A stretch of 64,000 nt of DNA, from NCBI GenBank assembly GCA_003342815.1, contig PTEX01000236.1, positions 975,953 to 1,039,952 on the forward strand. The letters are read 5' to 3'. The translations under genes were made by a program, and so were the position numbers. Positions 49,764 to 60,116 of the stretch are shown piece by piece. Under the pieces are notes generated by a model. That model saw only the letters and a list, made by a program, of their open reading frames with translations, searched no databases and was not told the DNA's origin. Source of the DNA: Eudromia elegans. Lineage: Eukaryota > Chordata > Aves > Tinamiformes > Tinamidae. Every line of letters begins with the position of its first letter. The stretch's first letter is position 1.

Positions 49764-49820
49764 GTATTAGTATTAGTATTAGTATTAGTATTAGTATTAG
49801 TATTAGTATTAGTATTAGTA
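49734..49820. repeat. Compound microsatellite: (TTA)n followed by (TATTAG)10
   Basis: About nine TTA triplets pass directly into ten perfect TATTAG hexamers (49759-49818). The hexamer is two TTA-type triplets with one base changed to G, so the second array probably arose by expansion of a mutated TTA pair. Confidence 0.95.
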
Positions 49821-52800
49821 TATACTACTTAGCAGCTGAGGAAGGCCAAAAATTTAATTCTGACTCCTTTTTTGTTAGATTGTAGAACAGGGGGCAAGCT
49901 TCTATATGTTCAGATTTTCTGGACTGTCTTCTTTTAAATGAAAGCCCTATCCACTCTGGTCTGCCCACCAAAAGAATATTAAGCACGTGCTTATCAGTTC
50001 CACTTTGCATGCACCGGGTAGCCAAAGCATCAGTGATACAGCAGACTAGCTGCATAAGTACTGATCTGCACACAGAGAGCAAACCCATCTCCGTGAGGAT
50101 GCGTCAGACATGCTGGATGTCTTCCTCATATTGAGACTTTCGGACCTTTGTTGGAGGCAATCTACAGACCTAAGATACAGGTTTCACACGCACTGTTTTC
50201 TCAGAGATTTCTTTTTTGTAGCCCACATGGTAAGGTGCAAGGGTGACCACAACCTGTCACATGTTCTGCTAGTATACAAGCAATGCCATCAGGAGCATGG
50301 TGGTATTTTTGATGCAAGCACGTGCCCATTACAAATATAATAATATCACATTTAACTGTGGCATTATTGGGTAGCAGTTCATCTGGGCTGAACAAAGTTT
50401 GAGCAGATAAACCTGCAGCATTATAAGGTTTTTCCTTCTAAGTCAGGTCTATCCTGATCAGAACCAGGGTACAATTCCTTCCTTATATTTCTCTTCCTGT
50501 CACAGAAATACTAAATGGCCATCTGTGATTTCTCTGCAGTATAAATGCACTTAATTATTCTGGGTGAGAAATCACTACCCTCAGAGCTTAATGAAATGTT
50601 TTACAGACCAGGCTGTTCATTTACATGAGATATATATTTACATAGAAAAAAAAAATTGCAAACATTTTCAATCATGCTGAAAAGTTCAGTTCATCCAATA
50701 GAAAATGGAAGGCCAACACTATAGAGGAAACTGCTTTCCTCTGTCTCTGTCCATCTAGTGTGTAGGTGTTTGCACCTTCCCAGCTGCCTTCTTTGGTCCT
50801 GGAGAAAAAAACAACACCAAACATTTCTATGCTGTTATCCACCTGACCTTTTCTGGATGAGTCTGATATGATATGAGCCTAGCACTTGAGGTATCCATAA
50901 TTCTGTGAAATGAGCCTAGTGTGACCAGCTCAGCTGCAGACACCCACACCATGAAAGTCTGTATTAGTCACGTGAATTTCTCTCTTTGCAATAACTTAAT
51001 TTTCTTCAAAGCTCATTCCTAAAATGCACTATGGGGGTTCTAATGTCCCAGACGATAATCTGAAACTAACAATGCTTGTAATAAAGAGCATCAGAGCTTC
51101 TTTCAGTTACTTTTCCTGATCATTTAGTGGTAGATTTTTTCTTTCCATTTTTCACCCTTGTTTTATAAACCCTGACCTTCTCAGAGGCAGGAATATAACT
51201 CCCATTGCTGCCACCTGGAAGAAAATTTGAGCTGAGGAATATTTTTTAAACTCTGGAACCACTTTTCAACTCCCTCTTGTATATTGTGAAAATATATGCA
51301 AGCCCACTGCGTTTCAGGTGTAAAAAAATAATAGTAATTAGTAATTTGGCTTCGGGATTCTTTAAAATTACACTTTCCAAAGGATAGAACTCTGGACTCT
51401 GGGCCTGGATATACACTCACATCCCTCTGGTTTCTTATTTCCCACTGTATTCAGCAATTCACAGTGGCAGACTGGCGTATTTCACTCAGTTTTGCAATAA
51501 ATGATAGTGAGAAAAAAAAAAAGTGCACAGCCCTGGAGAGAACACCCCTTAAATATCGCCATTTGTTTAGGTACAGATGTTGGAATATATGCATAAATAC
51601 CCCCTAAATGGCCTGAGCAGTTGACATACTCTTACACTTTCTCAAATCAAAAATTTGTAGTTGAAAATTTGATTTTTTTTTTGTGTTTAGATCTTTAATC
51701 CAAAAATAGCTTTGTAGAGTGCTATTCCTTACACACGCAGTGAGATTTTCTATGGAAACAGTTTTCACCTGATGACTCTTAGGGTTTTGAGGCATGAATT
51801 ATAATGATACTGAATGAACTATCAGTTCTGGAAGGCTCAGGGCTCATCTCTATAAAGAAAAATCAGGAAAACTAATCCAAATTACACAACTACGTGCATG
51901 TAAAGAGATTTAAGGTAAGCCAAATTATATCCACTTTAATTTCCTAATAATATGTATTTACTTTGGTTAGTTAAACCATTAAAAATTAATTTGGAATTAA
52001 TTTCCTGATATCCCTTAGGCAAACAAACCCTTACAGAAAGAGGTGACTACTCATCTTTAGGCAGCATGTATCTAATCTATCTGCCTAGATAATTAGCAGG
52101 CACCCATTTGTGACAGATTAAAAACTTTAAAAAGACATGCCAACAAAGCTGTGAAGGCATGAATTTTATCTCCCTGTGCTCTGAATCAAAAACATATTCC
52201 AGCACGAGTCATACCACCATGGAGAGGTAGACTGGTCATGGGCTGAATCTGACCATGTTCAAGCATCAACTTCTCCTTCTTGGACTGGTTTAGAGGAATT
52301 GTCCCAGCACTGAACCTGCACTACTCCATTCAGTTGGTTTTAATAGCCAGAATAAGGTCAAAAGAACTTCTAGCCTAGAGCTGATTTGTTTCTGCCCATC
52401 TGAACCTACCAGCCAAATCACAATCTTCATTGTAATCTGGAGTCATATCTGACTGGTAACTTGTGTTCTGCTTGGCACATGTGCTTGTCTCAGCTTTCAT
52501 TATGCCAGGGAAATGCACATGGAGAGAGATTTAATCAGGGAGAACTACAGGAAATGCTAATATGAAATGGTCAGTGGGACCCCGGCAAGGCACCATTAAG
52601 TGGAGCTCAGAAAGCAGCACGAGGGAAACAAACCAGCCTTAAATATACTAAAGAAAATCATAAAAGAGAAGGCAGAAGACCAGTGAAGCAAGAATTGTGA
52701 AAACTGAACCAAGGGATGATCAAAACCTATAAATCTGCACTGGATTTTTAAGGAAGGAAGCACAGAACTGGGTAATGCTTTAGACTTTCACATTTGGTGG

Positions 52801-54468
52801 AAAGGTCAGTGTTAAAGGAAAATCATTTTTCAAATGAAACCTACCCTTCCTTCCATCTTTCCTTCTATTCTTCCATCCTTCCTTCCTTCTTTTTTCCACT
52901 CCCTTCTTATTTCTCCACACTTATTATCTCTCCTCCTCTCTTCTCTCCTTCCTGTTATTAGGAAGAATTTCAAATGCGGTAAGAGCAAGGAATAGAATAT
53001 AATCAGGATAGCACCAGGGGGCTGGCAATTTTTATTAAGAAAGGTGATGGACACCAGAGATTCGTTGATTTAAATCTAATTCCTGATGTCAGTCCTACAC
53101 AGGCAAACTTACAGTTTGTCCTAAGTGAAAATTTCACATTGCTTTTAAAATCACAGGACTAAATATAAGTGATGAAAAAACCTTCTGGCTCTGCTGATGT
53201 ATCTTTCTGCACACAATCACTGTTCTGTCCAACAATAACTAAATACTGGAGATGACATTGTTTACTCCTTTAATGGTGAAAGCATAATAATGAAAGTATA
53301 ATAATAACGTGTTTCCTCTAATTTCCTAGATAAGACTGTTGTCTGTGGACAACAAGGCACAATGTGCCCTGTTCCTTTAGAAAGCTGTGTCTTGCAGCCT
53401 GGCAGCTCAACTCAGCATTTGTAGAAGACTGATGCAAGCAATACTTTAACTACTCCTCTAATGCTTTGCAAGTGGAGAATAATTTTGGCTCTAAATTACC
53501 TTCTGTGGCACCATTTTTTCTTGCTGAAGACAGAAGCAACCTTAGGCTTTGGGAGGACAAGAACGAAGAACCAGTGCTTCCTTCCCCTGTGACATTAGTT
53601 CTCAGAAAAAAAATGCACAATACAGTTTTATACTATAATAGGCTATATACTTTCCACACCAACAAGAATGAAATCACCACTGAGTTCCTTTTGTAAGATT
53701 GCTTCTACAAAGGCACAGGAGACCTTTGAGACCCCAGAATGGAGATTATCAGAAATGCCTCTGTGGAGCTGTGGCACCTTCCTTTCTATAAGACCACCAG
53801 CTTCACCAGCCCTAACAGTAAGCAGTTCAAGTTGGGTCAAATATGCCATCCCAAAAGCACTTTTCAGGTCCTTCTCCTTTGTGATGGATGGGCAGTTCTC
53901 AAATGAGGAAACTGCTATTTTCTGAGGCCTTGAATGAAGCAGTGGATCTGTTTCATCAGATGCCTCTCACGACTTGCAGCTGTGTCCTCTTAGACAGCAG
54001 AGCAGAAAGAGAATACTAAACATTTTCCTTGTTTTCAGAAACTGGTTTGGGCCACATACACAGTTCTTGGTCTGCTATCTATTTTTGGCACATTTGAAAA
54101 TTTTTACTGCTCCTCGGTGTTCGTGTTTCCCGATTCTCTTTGTTCTGTAATTCCTGTATGGCCTGTGAAAGCTCTTCCTCACTGTGGATCAGCTCAGATC
54201 TCCTAGCACTCACTGTCCAGTCTCTACCATCCCTCTTGCAGGTGTTTAAAAGACCTCTGAGGGACCCCTGCATCTCTGCCTGATGGGAGCTCTCTGGAAT
54301 CATCCACCAAATTATTTTCTTGCAAGTCATTTACAAAGCTTTTTACCACTGAATCTGATGAGAAAGACTTTGTCAGTCACCCATTGCTTATCAGACTGAC
54401 CGACATTTTCTTTGTTTCCTCATGTTGTCTGTTTTTATGAACCTTTTTCTCCTGCTTTGCACTTTGCA
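49821..54468. other. Single-copy DNA, no gene seen
   Basis: AT-rich unique sequence. The open frames at 49825-50088 (minus), 53668-53925 (plus) and 54079-54330 (minus) carry no domain that I recognise. The last has a fairly protein-like composition (EELSQAIQELQNKEN) but begins right after a stop and has no recognisable splice context. Confidence 0.45.
52848..52952. repeat. Degenerate (CCTT)n pyrimidine tract
   Basis: TTCC, TTCT and CTCC words over about 100 bases with few purines on the plus strand. The Arg/Lys/Glu-rich frame on the minus strand is a by-product. Confidence 0.85.
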
Positions 54469-54585
54469 TATAAGCTCTCAGAGGCAGAGACTGTCACTTT
54501 AATGCACGTTTTTCAGGGCTTAGCACAATAGTTGATGACGAGGCCTCTAGGCTCTATGGTAATATAAGCACTAGTAGGAAAATAA
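54469..54585 (+). mobile_element. Ancient amniote LINE/SINE-type tail fragment
   Basis: The words occur in the order of a repeat tail well known from reptile and bird genomes. They are 'taagctctcagaggcagaga' with 'ctgtc', then 'gggcttagcacaatag', then 'cctctaggctctatggtaat', then 'aataaatatgatgg'. I remember the consensus as 'taagctctttgaggcagggactgtc...gcttagcacaatggggtc...ctcctaggtgctacggtaata...aataata'. I cannot give a firm family name; an L2/CR1-clade LINE or a SINE sharing its tail is likely. The divergence indicates an insertion far older than CR1 copies A to E. Confidence 0.55.
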
Positions 54586-55494
54586 ATATGATGGATATTT
54601 GTAGGGCGTGGCTAAAAAAAAAAAAACCCACTACTTGGTCATTTCATTCATTTTGACCTTTTTCACTTCAAGGTCAAAGAAGTGAAAGAGCAAAGCTCTC
54701 TCTATAAAGTCTTTCAGCTTTCTAAAATCCATTTTAGCACTTTCTTTTTACTGTTACTTGTCACATTATAGTTCCGCACAGTTAAAAAATATTGTAGAAG
54801 CTACAGTTATTATAGTTATTAACATTTTATGGCCTTGTTATTCATACCTTAAGCTCCTTAAAATGAAGTGGTGCATTTTAGGAGTGCAGCATGTACTTAA
54901 TTGATTCCACTGTAAAAAGGTTGCCCTACTTCAGTGGTTTCCAATCCTATTCCTTGGGTTTTACTTCTATTAATGATGACAATATCAATTTTATCTCTTT
55001 AAGAGAGGTGATACAAATCAGTTCTTTTTTTTTTTCCTTTTTCCACTGTGCATTATTTCTGTGGTCATTTTAAACAATTTTTCCTCTTTCATAAGCAAAC
55101 ATTGTGGAAAGATCTGCAGTGCTCTGGGCCTCCTGCTCAATCACATACTTACATCCACTTCAGAACACAATGTCATGGATTCACTGACTTTATAAATGAT
55201 CTTAAATTATATCACATTTTCGTCATGATCTTAAATTATATCCCATTTGCTACAGTGCATTTAAATACATATTACTGGACAGCTACAAGCAAGCTAGTGA
55301 TACTTGCAGGAGTTATCTCATCTTGCTTCAGATGTCTTTAGTGTTGATGTTTGTATCTAGAGTTATTTAGGGTCCACTCACTAGTCACTGAAGGGAAATA
55401 GGGCAAGGCTCATTTATAAGGCTTTAAACAGATTTGCCAGGGGTGAGGAAGGGCCGGTATCCTCAGGGAAGCTGATGATAAGGTAGGGGATGGC
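54586..55494. other. Single-copy DNA, no gene seen
   Basis: AT-rich sequence containing one local tandem duplication (55196-55253). The last 40 to 100 bases before 55495 may be further, more diverged CR1 sequence belonging to copy E. Confidence 0.5.
55196..55253. repeat. 29-base tandem duplication
   Basis: Two adjacent units begin ATGATCTTAAATTATATC at 55196 and 55225. The first 24 bases differ at one position (CACATTT against CCCATTT) and the last few bases diverge. It is a local duplication of unique sequence. Confidence 0.85.
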
Positions 55495-57184
55495 ACACCA
55501 TGTCACTCAGGAAGCTGCAAGATGTTTTGCGATCACAAGCCTTGGTCCTTATGGGGGACTTCAACCACCCAGATGACTGCTGGGATAATCACACAGCTGG
55601 GAGCAGACAGTCGAGGTGGTTCCTACAGAACATTGCGGATAATATTTTGGTGGAGGTTGTAGATGAATCAACAAGAAGAGGGATGCTGCTAGACCTGATA
55701 CTAACAGAGATGATCTAGTTGAAAATGTGAAGGTGGGGGGCAGTCTTAGCTGCAGTGATCCTGAGATGTTGGAATTCACAACCCTGCGTGGAGGAAGCTG
55801 TTGAAGAAGTAGGATTGCAACCGTGCAGTACAAGAGAGCTGATTTTGACCTCTACATTCCTCCTCCTTGGAGGAATCAGCTGGGCCAGAGTCCTAGAAGG
55901 AAAGAAGGTCCAGGAGAGTGGGCTAATATTCAAGCACTATTTCCTCCAAACCCAGGATCGGTGCATTCCTACAGGAAAGAAGTTGGGCAAGGGGGAAGGA
56001 GACCTCCGTGGATGGGCAAAGAGCTCTTGCAAAAACTTAATGAGAAAAAGACAGCATGCCTAATATGGAAGGTGGGCCAAATCACATGGGAAGAATATAG
56101 GAACATTATTTGATAATGTAGGGATGCAATGAGGAAGGCCAAGGCCCTTTTGGAATTAGGATTAGCAAGAGATGTCAGAGACCACAGGAAGCATTTAAAC
56201 AAATACATCAGTGTCTCGCAGAGGTCAGTGCTGCGCCCAGTGATGTTCAACTTATTCATCAATGACTTGGACGAGGGGACCGAGTGCACCCTGAGCAAGT
56301 TTGCAGATGACACCAAACTGGGTGGAGTGGCCGACACTCCAGAGGGCTGTGCTGCCATCCAGAAGGACTTGGACTGGTTGGAGAGTTGGAGAGAGGAACC
56401 TCATGAGGTTCAAGAAGGACAAGTGCAGGGTCCTGAACCTTGGGAAAAATAACCCCAGGCACCAGGACAGATTAGGGGCTGCTCTGCTGGAAAGCAGCTC
56501 CCCAGAGAGTGATTTGGGAGTCCTGGTTGACAACAAGTTAACCATGAGGAAGAAATGAGCTCTTGTGGCCAAAAGGGACAATGGGATCCTGGCTGCATCA
56601 GGAGGAACGTTGCCAGCAGGTCAAGGGAGGGGATCCTGCTGCTCTGCTCAGCTCTGGTGAGGCTGCCCGTGGAGTACTGGGTTCAGTTCTGGGCTTCCCA
56701 GGTCAGGAGGGATGTGGAGCTTCTAGAGAGGTTCCAGTGTAGAGCAACAAAGATGATGAAGGGATTGGAGCATCTATCGTATGAGGAAAGACTAAGTGAG
56801 CTGGGCCTGTTTAGCCTGGAGAAGAATAGACCAAGAGGGGATTTTATCAACATGCACAAATACCTGGGGAGAGAATGTGAAGAGGATGGAGCCAAACTGT
56901 TCTCGGTGGTGGTCAGTGATAGGACAAGGGGCAAAAGTTACAAGTTGAAAGCCAGGCAGTTCCATCTCCATGTGTGGAAGAACTTCTTTGCTGTGAGGGT
57001 GACAGAGCCCTGGAACAGGCTGCCCAGAGAGGTTGTGGAGTCTCCCTCTTTGGACATCTTCTAAACCCACCTGGATGTGACCCTGTGCCACATGCTCTAT
57101 GTGTCCCTGCTGGAGCAGAGGGTTTGTATTAGATGATCTCTAGGGGTCCCTTCCAAACTCAATCATTCTATGGTTCTGTGATTT
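55495..57184 (+). mobile_element. CR1 LINE, copy E, with endonuclease remnant and a large internal deletion
   Basis: This is the only copy here that reaches the apurinic-type endonuclease. LVLMGDFNHPDDCW contains the GDFN motif at 55554-55565, and TRRGMLLDLILTE follows. The terminal SDH motif reads SDP at 55754-55762, so the usual catalytic histidine is absent. The linker follows, with PPWMGKELLQKLNEKK and ITWEEYRNI. Near 56210 the sequence jumps from the [15 protein letters not shown] segment directly to a PQGSVLGP-type block. The RT fingers and motif A are therefore missing, roughly 0.8 kb by comparison with copies B and C. FADD is intact at 56300-56311. Thumb, C-terminus and 3' UTR follow, ending in ATTCTATGGTTCTGTGATT. 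The true 5' edge may lie up to about 40 bases further left. Confidence 0.95.
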
Positions 57185-59563
57185 GATGATAAATTCACCG
57201 TTCTTATCTTTCCCAGACAACATGAGTCATTACAATTTTGATACTTCAGTGTCCTGGAAAAGACAGATGGAGTAGGAAATGACCACACATAAATTCATTG
57301 TCATCAATGCGAAAGGAAAGGGGTACAATTGTAAACCTTTCTTCCTTGCGTCGCAGGCCCATACAACCTGGCACATTTCTGCTTTGCTGGCAACCTCTGC
57401 TTTGGAGAGAGACAGGAGCTGAACGTGGACGGCTGTTGCCAAACATGCTGAACAGGATGGAGGTGTATTGTAACTTATACGACACAGGCAACGTGCCAGG
57501 ATGGTGTCTCAAAGCTCACATAACATCTGCCTGTATGTTTCAGTTAATCTGAAACCTCAAAATATGCTCAAGAGAATTATCATTTTTTTCCTTTTTCTTT
57601 TCCTCTTTCTATTTTTTAAGACTTACAAAGAAAACTGGAAACAGTTCAAAACTCAGTAATTGATTGTGATGGAGCAATAACAAAACAGCATACACAGCTG
57701 GCTGGATCACTAATCTGAAAATCTTGAAGAACTTTCAAAGTACAGATGGATTCTCTCTGCAAGTAGGTTTTCCGCTCATTTTTTTTTTCACATGAAAAAA
57801 CAAAGCACAGAATAAAAGGGCCTGTTGTCCGTCAATTGTGTTACATTTCTGTGACTGACCTCCAATCCATCTCACTCTACCCATTAGACAATGATCCTTT
57901 TGTTCAATGTGAAGAAAACCTACATAAGTAGTGCTCTTTCTCGTGACCTTCCTGATAGGATGCAGAATTAGAAAGTGATCCTGAACACTCAGCATGACAA
58001 GGTAGAACCTATGGCATTTAGATCACAGTATTTTGCAGTTCTGTTTTACCTCTTTTTATTAATGAACTATCCTTATTTTCCACATATAGCCTTATAACTC
58101 TCTGTATATATTTTGCAAAACGCTGAGAGCCACTAAAGCAACATCCCACCTTTTCTCACAGTTGTTTGTCTTCTCTGGAAACTGTATTTAATTTGCTCCC
58201 TTTCTTGTTCATCAGTAGCTATCTTGTGTTCTCAGTATTGCTGCTTAAGTAGGATGGCAGTGAGAGATCTGTTTCAGAAAGGCATCCAGAGGTGGGAAAG
58301 AGAGACATACGCTGGCTGCTACTGTTGGCCTCTCTTGTCACCACCTGCTTGGCTCTTGCCTGGTGCCTGGAATCTCCCCAAGCATGGGGCTCTGCCCTGA
58401 GACAGCAATTCCCAATAATACATGCAGTCCATCAGTCCATTCACAGTTGCATTGCCACTGCCTAAATTCACCTTAAAATGTGCTGCAAAATCAGTGCAGA
58501 CCTTTGAAGTGGTGATTCATCTCACTTGAATTTGCCTGTCCAGAAGTCAGGGTTTTATTCCTACCAGGTTAGCGAGGCTCCTTCACTAAATAGTTGAAAG
58601 GGAGGCACCTCCACAGCAACTCCCTTCTGGTTCTGGGCTAGCATGGAAACAATGACTTGTGCTGGTTATAGAAGGGACATAAGAGGACATAGGGAAAGAC
58701 TGTATAGACTGGACACATAGAAAATCTAGCTAAGTGACTAGCTTGGATAACTAAAGGTGAGCAAACTGAAGCCACTTCACAGGAATCAGTGTTCAGGAAT
58801 ACCTTCAGCCTCGTAAAGAACTGAAATTTAACCCCTTTAATCTTTCCCTGTAAACTCTTTTCTCTGGACTTCACATCTTTATGTTTGTTCCTTTTTTACT
58901 GTCCTTGATATGCTCTTAGTCTCTGTGGGAAAGTGAATACAGAAGACCACAATATTTAGGAAAAAAAAACACCACAACAAAACAGACCAAACCAAAGCAA
59001 AGAAATATATATTAAATATAGTCTCAGAATTATTGCTCTTACTGTAACATAAAACACCATGAAGCTGCAAAATCAGATATGTCACTGTATCTTAACCCTT
59101 CCTCTTGCTCTTTTCCTTTGTTGGGTAAATTCCCCTGCATAAAGCCTCCTGCATTTTGCCTCCTAAAATGTGAATGCCATTTTTTGCTGTTTTCTGCCTA
59201 TTCTTCCAACCTGATCATTTATGAACATATTAATTAAAATACTGACAGACTTTTTCTGTAGTTTGTTTGACACCTTCCCTGAATCCAATATTTTTGCAGC
59301 TGACTTTGATGTTGATAAATGCAGTATTTCTACAGTAACTTACATATTCTATTGTTCATAGATTTATAGTTTCTGCATAGTTTCTCTTGGAAAAGTTAAA
59401 TACTCTCACATCATTTCACCACCTGTCCTCTTTTCTCTCCCAGTAAATGCAATGAAATCATTAGCATCCAACTAAAGTATGATTGTATTCTCCTAGCTCT
59501 CTCTCCAAGATATTACATAAGCACAGGAGGGCCAAAGCAGAGAACTGCCAGCAAGAAAAGTGT
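57185..59563. other. Single-copy DNA, no gene seen
   Basis: Unique AT-rich sequence. Overlapping frames on both strands at 57230-57552 (up to 88 codons) have no motif that I recognise. No mobile element was seen. Confidence 0.5.
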
Positions 59564-60116
59564 CTCGTGAATATTATTGAGCAGCGCATTAACATTATTT
59601 AAATTTCTTTTAAAGAGCAGTCCTTCCCCCCACATTTTCTTCTTGACAGGTGTCAGTAGATGAAGAGATGAGTGCGGGGGTGGGAGCTCTTATCTAAAAG
59701 GATTTTAAATAATTTTACTGACATTATTCGAGTCAAAATTACTGCCTAAGTAACGTTATAAGGAGTTTTGTGTTTTAAAGGGTATCCAATTATGCGATGT
59801 TCCTCAGTAGCCCTGGCTCTTGAGCTCCCCGTGTCCCAGTGTGGGCCCAGTGCGCTCCTGTTTTCTCCACGTTCACGTGGGGCAATGGCACACGATCGGT
59901 CACAGTTATTAAGTGAGCGTTTGACAAATATTGGTCTAAGGAGAACGCAAGTGAGCTTCAAGGGTTTAATGCACTGCCTCGGTTTGCTCTGAACCTTTGG
60001 CACTTTAGCAATGCTGTGGCGGCAGAGTGATGGGCATCCCGAGGCGCTGGTCATGAGCGATTGGGTATGCATTACGCTTCAAGAATGGCTGAAAAATAAC
60101 ACCGGTTTTCCAGCGG
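59564..60116. promoter_or_regulatory. CpG-rich candidate conserved regulatory element
   Basis: I count 19 CpGs from 59701 to 60116 and three more from 59564, while the next 720 bases (60121-60840) contain none. The segment is unique and relatively GC-rich. It holds an E-box CACGTG (within 'cacgttcacgtgg'), a CCAAT word ('tatccaattatgcg'), TATGCATTA, and ACCGGTTTT. Open frames exist on both strands (59746-60072 minus; 59768-59992 plus) but look like by-products of the higher GC content and show no domain. This fits a constrained enhancer or a small unmethylated promoter of an unannotated transcript; an unrecognised coding exon is less likely. Confidence 0.45.

Noticed and set aside
52830-53054. 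Arg/Glu-rich minus-strand frame
   Set aside because: It is a by-product of the degenerate CCTT tract.
54079-54330. Protein-like minus-strand open frame (83 codons)
   Set aside because: The composition is plausible, but a stop lies directly before the first Met, no splice sites or family could be recognised, and it lies next to an old repeat tail. Comparison with bird transcripts would decide.
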